Source: Apostichopus japonicus
Lineage: Eukaryota > Echinodermata > Holothuroidea > Aspidochirotida > Stichopodidae
Length of the DNA: 64,000 nt
NCBI RefSeq assembly: GCF_037975245.1
Contig: NC_092571.1
Location: forward strand, 18,562,917 to 18,626,916
Direction: 5' to 3'
The notes beneath the pieces were generated by a model. That model was not told the DNA's origin and did no database searches. It saw only the letters and a list, made by a program, of their open reading frames with translations. Below are positions 1 through 12,800 of the stretch, one piece after another (the stretch's first letter is position 1; every line of letters begins with the position of its first letter). The translations under genes were made by a program, and so were the position numbers.

Positions 1-64
1 TCTGTGGAACTGAGTAGAAACAAACATACTGTGGATGTTGCTTTCTGTGGAACTGAGTAGAAAC
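1..64. repeat. Two copies of a 21-bp block spaced 43 bp, at the window edge
   Basis: TCTGTGGAACTGAGTAGAAA occurs at 1 and again at 44. It is probably the right end of a 43-bp tandem array that continues left of the window. The rest of 65-660 is AT-rich intron with nothing recognisable. Confidence 0.6.
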
Positions 65-666
65 TAAGATATTCTGGATTGCTTATTATAAATGTTCACT
101 TCAGTTTTACATTGCTCAATGAACTACACATTACACAGATGGTCTACCAAAGTTTGAGAAATCATTAATATGACTTATTTTAAGAGACCACTACGAAATG
201 GTATCAGCACTTGATATGACTACATTCTACAACATCAACTTAACTGACTTCATCAACTTAACGACATGTCACCATGACTGCTGACATTACAACATAAATC
301 TAGACCATCAAAAACTAGGTCTACCCTGGAGGCAACAAGGCCAATAAAAGAAAATTAACCAACATTTCTTATGTCCCTGCACACAAATTTTTGGAATTAT
401 TGACACAAGATATAAAAAAGAAACTGTTAACAAAAAGGGATAAAACTGGATTCATTATCTCTTCTTTTGAGGCTCGTCAAGGAGACTTTGTAGCAAATGA
501 AATGGAGGAAGGGATTAGCAGAAGAGGCGGATATCAATAGCATGCCAAAGTTGAAACATAATTTATGAGAAGCATTATTAAAGCACCCATGAATATATTA
601 ACAAAGTCAGCAGTGAAATAACTAACTGACTACCACCTGTAAAAGAATTATGATAAATGTACTCAC

Positions 667-846
667 AGATGCAACAAAAACATCCCCTATTTGTTGCATT
701 TCATCCCAATTTTTCACACGACTGGCAAGGGCAATTTGAAACATAAGGTGACATTGGTATATGCCTCGGACACGATAAAATATTGCCTTGACTTTCTCCC
801 TTTCTAGGATAGGTGGACTGCTATCCAGAAGAGGTTTCTCATAATT
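667..846 (-). CDS. ARHGEF10: Exon 6 (visible): central DH-domain segment, 60 codons
   Basis: Starts phase 0 after a pyrimidine-rich acceptor (cttttttcctttgcag) and ends phase 0 at a GTGAGT donor (666-661). It encodes residues 410-469, opening NYEKPLLDSS and ending QQIGDVFVAS. The FYRVRGIYQCHLMFQIAL segment and the ASRVKNWDEMQQIGDVF segment match the part of the DH domain after helix alpha-1 in the ARHGEF10 family. It follows exon 3875-4050 directly (LQKLIQ then NYEKP). An upstream in-frame TTG makes a simple reading frame look longer, but those codons lie in the intron. The next exon is not found in 1-660, so it lies outside the window. Confidence 0.9.
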
Positions 847-3800
847 CTGCAAAGGAAAAAAGATTACATTCAGCTCAGGAAACAGTCGACTCTTATCATA
901 AATTGGCTAAACTTTTGAAGATGAAGACACAGTTATTTAAAGACGACTTTAGACTTTAATCTTGAAATGATAGTCCAACAAATCTAAGAATTAGAATTAG
1001 TCCAACAAAACAGAAACAAAGAATTAGAGTGCTTGTAATGTTTCTATAGTTATTCCAGTTATATTCACCTTTAACTTATGCTTAATATGTGGAATGGTCC
1101 TTTATGGCTAAAATAATGACATCAGCTCATAAGTGCAGTCCTATATTTTAACCTTAATCCACTGTTTTATGAATTCTAATAACTCAACATGATATTTTAA
1201 TTACCTATAAACAATGGAGCACCCTTGGGCAACCATCATTTGTCCTTGAAAACTCTATAATGTATTGTGGCCATAGAAATTTTCCTTTTGAGCTTGTGTT
1301 CTACAAACATGTCAAGAATGTGTTAATGTAACTAAATTAAAAAAAGGTGTTGACAAATTCCTTGAAGGGTTTTCAATATCCTAAGTGATATTCATTTACA
1401 CACACAAACGTGTAGTTTAGCTTAGGCCTTAACACTTGAACTCATAATCATAAACACGTTCTCCTATCCTAACATGCTCTACCATACATTGACACCAGTG
1501 TACCTGCATATTTTTCCGAAAATTAATGCAACAACTGATCACTTTTGAAAGTCAAAACTGTCATTTACATTTTTCTGATCACATGCTTACTTCAAAGTCT
1601 GTAACATTATTCTTTATATTAAAAGCACACTACGATAATTTCAGCAGCCTTAACAGTTCATTACAAAGTTTGGCTCTAAATCCCCAAACCTTACCTGGTT
1701 TGTGAATTAACGAGCGACGTACAGCAGTTCAAACGTGCAGGACGTTGAACAGATGAAATAGAATTACAAAAACAACGATAATAGTATACGAAGTGATTGA
1801 AATCTTAAGCTTTATTAAGAGCAATGAAAGAGCGATACTTGCGCAAAAGGCTGGCATTTACGGAAGGGAGATGGCCACACTCACATACAGACAATTGCCA
1901 GATGCTAGAGCGAGGTTAATACGGTAATGCATAGGTTGCACTGGTGCAAAGTAAAACTCTAATTGCCTCTTTGCTTAGACCAGCTTCATTGAAATTTTCT
2001 TACAAATACTTTTTGATAAGGTCATTTCTCATTCCATAGTGACATATTAGAATCATTTTGAATTCTGCTATGCAATGCAGTAATGTTACAATGAAACATT
2101 GCACAAGAGGTTGAACTGGCTGAATTTAAATAAACAATTTGCAGTGAATTGCTCATGAAGAAAACTTAATTACAGGTAAGCATGCACAAGGAGATGGGAG
2201 TTACGTATGAGAAATTATTTGCCTGACAATTTAACTAAACACCAGACCTTTACTTCACATAAACTTGCAAAACTAAACAATTTAGCTTAAAATTTTATAT
2301 ATTTGCATCACCAGATTGTTTACATAATCACCGTATGCACCTGACAGTGACACTGTCAAATAGCTAACAAACTTTCTTTGTTAATATTTGATCCTTCCCA
2401 TTTTTAGACCTTTAGTATCTTGACTTTTTTAGTTTATGTGGTTACATCGTTGAGGGGTTAAGGATGCATTCTTACAGAGTAATTTAATTCCGTCAATACC
2501 CTCTCAAAGTATGATCGCAATATCTTTACATCTCCAATATCAGGAATGCAATGAGAGGTTGGTGGCAACGACCTGAGTTGAAATCCTCGGCAGCCACTCT
2601 CAATAAATAATACTATCAATTAAGTTCAGCTTCATGAAAGCTAAGCTAAATGAAGCATAAACCTTCTCCAAAACAGACACTTGTATTCTTCATAAGAAAA
2701 GACAGATAGTCAAGGTAGTCTTGACTTCTTTGGATTTGACAACTCTGGATATAAATACTTGAACAAAAATATACTAGAAATCAGGATATCAGAGAATGTA
2801 TCCACTGTAGTACAGTAGTTAGACAGTACTATGTCATATAGACAACAGGTTATCAGAGAATGTATGCACTATGGTTCAGTAGTTAGACAGTACTATGTCA
2901 TATAGACAACAGGTTATCACAGAATGTATCCACTGTAGTACAGTAGTTAGGCAGTACTATGTCATATAGACAACAGGTTATCAGAGAATGTATCCACTGT
3001 AGTACAGTAGTTAGACAATACTATGTCATATAGACAACAGGTTATCAGAGAATGTATCCACTGTAGTACAGTAGTTAGACAGTACTATGTCATATAGACA
3101 ACAGGTTATCAGAGAATGTATGCACTATGGTAGAGTAGTTAGACAGTACTATGTCATATAGACAACAGGTTATCAGAGAATGTATCCACTGTAGTACACT
3201 AGTTAGACAGTACTCTGTCATATAGACAACAGGTTATCAGAGAATGTATCCACGGTAGTACAGTAGTTAGACAGTACTATGTCATATAGACAACAGGTTA
3301 TCAGAGAATGAATCCACTATGGTTCAGTAGTTAGACAGTAACGTCATAATTAATAATATAACATATTCAATTGTGATAAAAGTGAAAAACAGGGATCAGA
3401 AAACAGACACGAAAGACACTATGAAATCTTGTCACGATATTTAGGGGGGGGGGGGGGCCACAATGAAATAAAGTAGATTAACATTTTCAAATGGTTTGGC
3501 AGATTCTGTATTAGTCATAAACTCTACTTACATTGATGTCATGTGTATCTCATCAAAAAAGTCCTTATTGGTTCGTGTAGATTATACCGACTATGGGGAC
3601 TGGTGTACGCCAAAGACTGTTGCATATTTATTTTAACAAGATTTCTGTTACTGGAATATTAAAAAGATGTGATCCTTGCAACATCATTAATTATTATAAG
3701 TGTTTGCCCACTCTTTTACCTCTAGTAATTTTCAGGGTTTCCATCTTTTTATCTTTAATATTATTAATTGACTGTGTTTTCGGTCATTACCTTCCATATC

Positions 3801-6800
3801 TTCAGATCTTAATAAGTTCTTGCCTGACATGAGATATAGAAGTAATGGTATTTTGTAGATGTTTGGTCGCATACCTGTATAAGTTTTTGCAATGACATCA
3901 TGTAAGATCTTTCACTGTCCACAATGGCCTGGATGACATGTCGTCTCCCGATCTCCTCAGATGTTAACCAATCAGGTTGTGGAGGTAGAATCGGGGGAGG
4001 ATGTTTCATATTGTTTAGCTTGACATCAATATACTGTATGTCATCTTTATCTGTAAAAGAACAAATATAAAAAATCAAAGAGACCATGCAAAATGACATT
4101 TCATTAATTTATTTACTCTCTTCTGAATATTTTATGAGTAAGTGTATAATATGTGGAGTCTTCTTCAATGATGTATGTTACACATCTTCTCATTGCACAC
4201 TTAATATAAGTCATTAGTTTCATAGTAAGTGCAAAATTAACATAAATATCTCACACTCACTAAAATAGTAAGAAATGCAAATATCTGGCTGTACCTGTTG
4301 GTATTTAATTAACAACTATCATTGTCTTTACCAATGTTATTGTTTGACTAGCACTGCATTTGTTTGACTACCACTGCAGTTGTTTGACTACCAATGTTAT
4401 TGTTTGACTAGCACTGCAGTTGTTTGACTTCCACTGCAGTTGTTTGACTACCACTGCAGTTGTTTGACTAGCACTGCATTTGTTTGACTACCACTGCAGT
4501 TGTTTGACTACCAATGTTATTGTTTGACTAGCACTGCATTTGTTTGACTACCACTGCAGTTGTTTGACTACCAATGTTATTGTTTGACTAGCACTGCAGT
4601 TGTTCGACTACCATTGCAGTTGTTTGACTTCCACTGCAGTTGTTTGACTACCACTGCAGTTGTTTGACTAGCACTGCAGTTGTTTGACTACCACTGCAGT
4701 TGTTTGACTACCACTGCAGTTGTTTGACTACCACTGCAGTTGTTTGACTACCACTGCAGTTGTTTGACTACCATTGCAGTTGTTTGACTAGCACTGCAGT
4801 TGTTTGACTTCCACTGCAGTTGTTTGACTACCATTGCAGTTGTTTGGCTACCACTGCAGTTGTTTGACTACCATTGCAGTTGTTTGACTTCCACTGCAGT
4901 TGTTTGACTACCACTGCAGTTGTTTGACTAGCACTGCAGTTGTTTGACTACCACTGCAGTTGTTTGACTAGCACTGCAGTTGTTTGACTACCACTGCAGT
5001 TGTTTGACTACCACTGCAGTTGTTTGACTACCATTGCAGTTGTTTGACTAGCACTGCAGTTGTTTGACTACCATTGCAGTTGTTTGACTTCCACTGCAGT
5101 TGTTTGACTACCACTGCAGTTGTTTGACTAGCACTGCAGTTGTTTGACTACCACTGCAGTTGTTTGACTACCACTGCAGTTGTTTGACTACCACTGCAGT
5201 TGTTTGACTACCATTGCAGTTGTTTGACTAGCACTGCAGTTGTTTGACTACCACTGCAGTTGTTTGACTACCATTGCAGTTGTTTGACTTCCACTGCAGT
5301 TGTTTGACTTCCACTGCAGTTGTTTGACTACCAATGTTATTGTTTGACTAGCACTGCACTAGACTACACAGTCAACCAGTTCGGATAATCTGAGTTTTAC
5401 TGTAGTACAGTATGTTCATGTGGCCATTATTTCTCCCAACTACACAATCATTGTTAACAGAATATACCAATGTATATTTCAATTTAACATCTGCACATTA
5501 TTATCTTTTTTGGGGGATCTAACTGTAACATACAACTTACACATAAGCAAGTGTATTCATTTGCTGGATTCTTGCCATGCATTTCTTTTGATACCAGAGC
5601 TTGCTATGGACAGCTGTGTTTGTGTTCCTGTTATATTGTGCTAACCATTCCCCATACAGTTAATACCAATACACATGCATTGTGGGAGACATCAGTATCC
5701 AATGAGGATGAATGTGCTTTATGTTACCATTTTCTCCTGTTAATTGCTGCAAAGTCTACAAAGGGAGGCTGCCCAATGACCATTGGATATTATGTGTCAA
5801 ACCATGAAGTTGTGACTAGGCTACATCCAGCCTGGCAACAATAGAGTAGAAGGAAGTAACTTTGTCTTTGTGACAAGTTACAAACTAGTTCATCACAACC
5901 ACTAGCACCAACACATAAATCATCTCCATAATACATTGACTCTCATGAAAATAAGTCAACAGCAAAATAAAACTCATGCTGCTGTTCAATATCAGTGCAA
6001 TATAGATTATGCAGGGTACTACACAGGCCTCGACAAATAGTTTTAAAAGTACTCGCCATTTGGTGACCGTGACTAAAAATCTACTGGACAAAACGAAAAA
6101 TTCGCTCGCCACTGTGATTGCTGTTCAAGTCTCCATAGTACAGATCTACAACATCAATTCTTTCTGTAATCTAAGGCTAGGCAGATGCATGGTGCTATGT
6201 AATTGCACATTGGAAAATGATATTTCTGTGCAGTAAAATTGTTAACTTTTTCCACCAAGAGTAAGTGATGAACAAAGTAAAAAATTTCAGAGAATCATTA
6301 ATAAGCAGCTAGGCAGCTAGTGTCTCAAACAATGGCTTCTGTAACATTAGGGCTCCTCTAGTACTAGGCATATACTATACAGTAGCTAGATGTACAGGAG
6401 TACTAAGCCGATACAGTACCTCACGCTACTTTGAGCCACTACTTGATTAGTACGACTTTGTACAATTTCCTAATTAATTTATCTTGTCTTTTAGCTGCAG
6501 AATGGTGCGTGAAAAGTGTCACTATTACTCCATTACACTGCCTACATCAAAGCGATCTTTACGCATTGAAAATCTAAGGTTGGCAAAGCATTTATCTTCC
6601 ACTCGCTACCGGTGTTGAGTAAAAATCTGAAAATTCTTTGCGAACAATCATGACAGCGATAACGGAAAACTTATCTCAAAACTCCTTAAATTGTTGTATA
6701 TTTTGCGAGTTATGACCAAAGGCATTTAGAAAAGCCTCAAGAAGCATTTTAGGAGGTGATTGGCCATATTTAGTGCATTGGTATTCTGACACAAACATTT

Positions 6801-9800
6801 TTTTCCTTCACGTTTTTGTGTTAACGAACCTAAAGGGTATCCTGCCGTTGTTAAAGCGTGCATGGCACAGTGCAGCCTAACCAACTCTGCAGTTCTATGC
6901 TTTGTCGTCGAAACTGTTTAACACAATGACAGATGATAGTGTATTTGATTTTCTGCATTTCAACTCTAAAGGGGTCTTGTGTCATAAACTTGTCAAGTTT
7001 AATACCTCGAAACTCAGAAATAATGTGGTTACAACCTTGTTAAAGTTTTGTTTGTTGTAGTACTTTAATGCTCTTATAGTTTAACTTCAGATGGGGATGT
7101 ATACTTGTTTATTGTTAGTAGTCTACTTGTGCTGCTAGTACTATACTCTACTGTTTAGGGGTTGTATGCGCATACCCAAGCCGTCACGATGTCTATGTTC
7201 AATGTACATTTTTAATTGGTTGAGAAATTAATATAATGAACACAACATATTTATGATTGCCTTTAAAACAGATTACATTATTCGTAAATTCAAACTGTTT
7301 CCTGTAATAAATTGTAATATTAGATTTTAAAAGTAATATTTTTGCTGTATGTTTATAAATGCTCCGTGAAGTTTGGGAACAACCTACGCACACGAAAAAT
7401 TCTCGCCATGCACTTAGCAAACCATTTTACACAGTTAATTCCCATTGGTCATTGACAAAAATCAGTTTACAACTTAAACTTGCTTCAAGTTTGCCAAGGT
7501 AGTACTTTCATCATTCCGTGAAATGTTTGTAATGATAGCCTTGCTAATGTTGGGGTTTGACTAGCCCAGGAGTCACTCACCAGCTGCCTTTCTATTCGCC
7601 AAAACTACAATTCTACTCGCCAATGGAGAGTTGTTGACCGTATTTGTCAAGGCCTGCTACTACAACATGGAAACAACATCTCATCAATATTAAATTCTAC
7701 AAGGCTTGCTGGATTCAATATTTTCACTGAAATAAAGTCCATGGAATTCACCAATTACTAGGGTGTGAAATCATCACTTACTATGACAGGGATGGTACAA
7801 GTCATAAGAACCCAGCAATGATTACTTATTCATGAATGTTAACAATATAACAATTGTTTATATCAGTGTGATGTAAAGGGTATAACCTAAGTAAATCAAA
7901 GTGTTAATTTAGTTTTGTAATTGTAATAGTATAGTTTTACAATACCTTCATCATTCTCATCATTATCGCCGGTTCTGCCCTGCATCGATCTACCAAAGAG
8001 AAAACTCCTGACCTTATCCAGACTACTGCTACGATCTTTCAGCATCTTTACCTGCCAATATAAGAATGAGGGCAAAATATTTCTTTCTATGCTATAGTCT
8101 GCAGTAACACTGTCAAAAAGAGTTCTTAGGCCACGAGGTAGAGGATGGAGCAGGGGTGTATCAACTCTCCTTTCTCATATGCCAAGACAAGCCCTCATAA
8201 GGTATTAATGTTCATTTAGTACACATGTATGTAACACACATTGACACTCCTATAACAACAATGGACCAATTATAAACATTTTGTTACTGCATTGCTCTTC
8301 TTTTTCTTCAATACTGAAGTATCTTTTACAAACCTTACATTTGACTGCATGAGAATTAATACTTCAGTATGAGTAGAATGTGATGGAATGTACTATTTCT
8401 GCATGTTGAGAGTACAACTTACGCAAACTGGACACAAACGACCATTGTTTGTGTCAATGCAAATTCATTCCCATTGAATCTGAGCACATTATGCCACACT
8501 TCAAATAACCATTGTTTTACACAGGCAGGGGGGGGGGGTGATGGCTTGAATGAATCAATTCAAACCATCTCTGAGTCATCCACTAAGACTAGTACCACTC
8601 TATAAAACTGCAAAACTCAATAATGATGAGGTATGAGGTAATTTTATGAATATCTGCAGTAAAGCAGAACAGTAAAATGAAACATCAGATATATATAATC
8701 TAAGCCCCTCATTGTCTTTGTATCACATCAGAGGAGATTCTCATCACTGTGTGAAGAGCTGTCTTGAGCAACACTATGAATCTAAGCTGTTGCCTAGCAA
8801 CACACTGATTTTGTTTCAGAGCAATTTACAACACAACATCCAGTTAGCCTGATATTAAATATTTTCACATAAATCACACACAAAATATTTTAAAAAAAAC
8901 TTTGGACAGGCAAGAACTACTGCAAGAAGAAAGCCACCTCTAGACACTACTTCTAATGAAAACAAACATAGTCAAGATGTGTCTCATGAATATTATTCTG
9001 GACACTAGTCCTTGCTAGATGAGCTCAGAGGTGAACCTTTTCTTTACAGCCTAAACTGTGTTTTCTTCCTTCTGTTGAAATCAACCTGAATTGATGAGAC
9101 TCTTTAACCCAATCATCACTGCACACATTCCCCTTACAACAGACCTAAAGCTACAGAACTCTCCATCAAACACACAACCATAACAACTCTCTGGTTACAT
9201 GAGGCTGTGTTCTGGGTTACATTGAATTTCAGAGAGTAAACATGACACACAGTCATTAGCATAGCATGGATGACATTATAGTAGCATTGGGCATTATGCT
9301 GAACAGACCACAATGTCAGTCGTCATCACATGGTCCAATCACCCTACATAGTCTCAGTGTTATCAGCCCATGATCAGTAATATCTATTCAAACATTAATT
9401 TGGAGGATTGGCATGGTAAGATTCTTCATTGCCAATAAACATCCCATCTCTTACTGCATGAAAGGTGTAACTAGAAGGTATAGTTTGGAACTAATCACTG
9501 AAAGAGGCAGTACCTACGGGGAAAGAGGCTGTAAGGAACTACTGAGTGATTGAAAATAGTAAAACAAACAAATTAAAGAATAGCAGATGAAAATAGTAAA
9601 ACAAACAAATTAAAGAATAGCAGATTGGGCTACAAAATGAGGAACAGGAATAAAAAGGAAATAATAAGGAAGTAAGATGGCCAACCATGAGAGTACTTGG
9701 ATAGGAACTTCCTCCCTGTGCCTAGCAATGCATTGCTTAAACTCTAGAATTATACAGCAAACATTACCGCATGCACGTAACTGGGGAACTTCCTCCCTGT

Positions 9801-12800
9801 GCCTAGCAATGCATTGCTTAAACTCTAGAATTATACAGCAAACATTACCGCATGCACGTAACTGGGGAACTTCCTCCCTGTGCCTAGCAATGCATTGCTT
9901 AAACTCTAGAATTATACAGCAAACATTACCGCATGCACGTAACTGGGGAACTTCCTCCCTGTGCCTAGCAATGCATTGCTTAAACTCTAGAATTATACAG
10001 CAAACATTACCGCATGCACGTAACTGGGGAACTTCCTCCCTGTGCCTAGCAATGCATTGCTTAAACTCTAGAATTATACAGCAAACATTACCGCATGCAC
10101 GTAATTGGGGAACTTCCCTGTGCCTAGCAATGCATGGCTTAAACTCTAGAATTAAACAGCAAACATTACCGCATGCACGTAATTGGGGAACTTCCCTGTG
10201 CCTAGCCATGCATGGCTTTAACTCTGAATCTTTATAAACTTTGTACAAATCTTTAAAATTCTGGCACAATCTGACAGAACTGGGATGGCATCAAGTTGTT
10301 GACAGATATAAAAACTAAATCAAAAAAATTAAATAATAAAGCAAAAATCTGAGGGATCTTCATTACCGCTAACCTTAAAAATGATTATTTGTGTACCTAG
10401 GATTACTATAACCCAAAATAGCTTCTTCTTCAGACATCATATATGGTATAACAAAGACTGTTACGATATCTGTAATAAGGTCTATGCTACACTAATCTAC
10501 TTTCAACAAAAAGCATAGGGCCACTAAACTATTAACAAAATGAGCAGTAACATACAAGTTAAGTACAACTGCAAAAAGCATATTGATACTTCTATGACCC
10601 AAATGACTGCAGTCAAATGATGTAGTTAAACTACAGACATTCACATGGATAGCTTCATTTCTTGCATACAAGTGTACAGCCAAATCATGAGATACAAATA
10701 GCTAAATGGTAAAGTATTCTATTCTAAACAGCTGGTGTAACAGACTAGCAGTTAAAACCATTCTTGAACAAATAGCTAAATGATGGATCCTTAAGAGGTT
10801 AGTATTACCATACATGACATGTAGACTGCCTGCTTTTAGACATTCAGGTTAATAATATTTAACACAGTGGAAGCAGAACACTAACATTAATAAACACAAT
10901 CATAAAAGAAGACAAAACATGAGAATTTAGCAACATGAACAATGAAGGGGTCAACATGCCGACATTTGAAGGATCACAGGGTCACCATGGTAACATCTAT
11001 AAGACTTTTGGGTCAGCATGCTTAGATTTGATGACTTTAGAAAGCATGCATGTCTTCTTACCCATTCCATATAAGACTGCAGAGTACAAACCAGAGAGAT
11101 GTGTCATGAGAAAAGAAATATCAACAAAATAACTATAATTCCCAGTAAGTCAACATACAAAAGGCATCTAAACATATGGTGTACATTATATTACGACCAT
11201 TCTTGAAAGTAATTTTAACTACAATTTTCATGTCTCAATCTTGACTATAGGTTTGAAATTCAAGCAAATAAATGTACTTATCATGTCAGTCTATTCCATA
11301 TTATTCCACATATTATTACCAATCACAGCAAACAGTAAACGTTCACAATTTCACAACTTTTTCATTATTTGAAGTAAGCAACTAAAGTAGGTGTTGCTTT
11401 GAATGTGTTGATGTGGTCCTGAACTAAATTATCTACTCCAGACTCAAGAATACAGAGCTCTGTGACATTTTTCTCAATTTGTCTGTTGCTGCCTACAAGC
11501 ATCAGCATGATGTAACAACACAGCTTTACATGATTTTACACAAGGCAAGTAAGCAGTTCTAACAGTGCTAACAATGATGACTTTCTTTCTTTCAACAGTT
11601 TCTTTTAATGCTGACTTTCTTTCAAAGAGAAAAGCTCTTAATAAAGCTTTCCTTTGCTCTAATATGCATTTAAATGACACTTTTATCAGCTTGTTTTAGG
11701 AGAAACAACAAGTATATTTTACATTCCAAATAAAATAATAGCCAAGGCAATCATTCATTTCCTTTGATCAAAATGATGTTTTATGTCTAATCTTGATTTT
11801 CATACAGCAGTTTGTTCTTGGCTTTTTCTTGTGGCTATTTGAGAGCAATGCTGATAAACAATCCGATAAAACATGTACTTTAAATAACCATAATGCAAAA
11901 ATTCATTGTGGTTTCGATGATGTAATATGAGCAGTTCTCTCCATGAATCTGACGTAATGTATAATGAGGGTGTACATGTTTACAAGGGTTTCACGATTTG
12001 ACCTCTGATGACCCCAAATGACTTCCACCAAAAACAATAGGCTTCTGTCAATGAACTTCTACACACTACATTAGAGTCAAGTGGTGGCCCCAACTGGTGG
12101 CCCCAAATGACCTTTGACCTCCACCAAAAACAATAGACTTTTGTACTCAATGTGGTACTTCTATACACTAAATATGAAGTTTGCCCATGCTGGTGGCCCC
12201 AAATGACCTTTGCCCTCCATCAAAAACAGTAGGCTTCTTTGACCCCTGGTGACCCCAAACACCTGTGACCTCCACCAAAAACAATAGACTTTTTGTACTC
12301 AATGTGGTACTTCTATACACTAAATATGAAGTTTGCCCAACTGGTGGCCCCAAATGACCTTTGACCTCCATCAAAAACAGTAGGCTTCTTTTACACAATG
12401 TGGTACTCTAACACACCAAATATGAGGTCTGCCCATGATTCACAATTTGACCCCTGGTGACCCCAAATGACCTGTGACCTCCACCAAAAACAATAGGCTT
12501 TTTGTACTCAATGTGGTACTTCTATACACTAAATATGAAATTTGCCCATACTTCCCATCTTGACATATCGTGTTTACAAGGTTTTCACAATTTGACCCCT
12601 GGTGACCCCAAATGACCTTTGACCTCCACAATAAACAATAGGCTTCTTGTACTCAATGTGGTACTTCTATACATTAACTATGAAATTTGTCTGAATTTCC
12701 ATTCTTGAGATATCGTGTTTACTAGGTTTTCATAATTTGACCGCTGGTGACCCCAAATGACCTTTGACCTCCATAAAAACAATAGGTTTCTTGTACTTAA

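Noticed and set aside
9610-10269. 219-codon minus and 186-codon plus open frames
   Set aside because: They exist only because the 81/78-bp repeat period is a multiple of three; no homology and no start or splice context.
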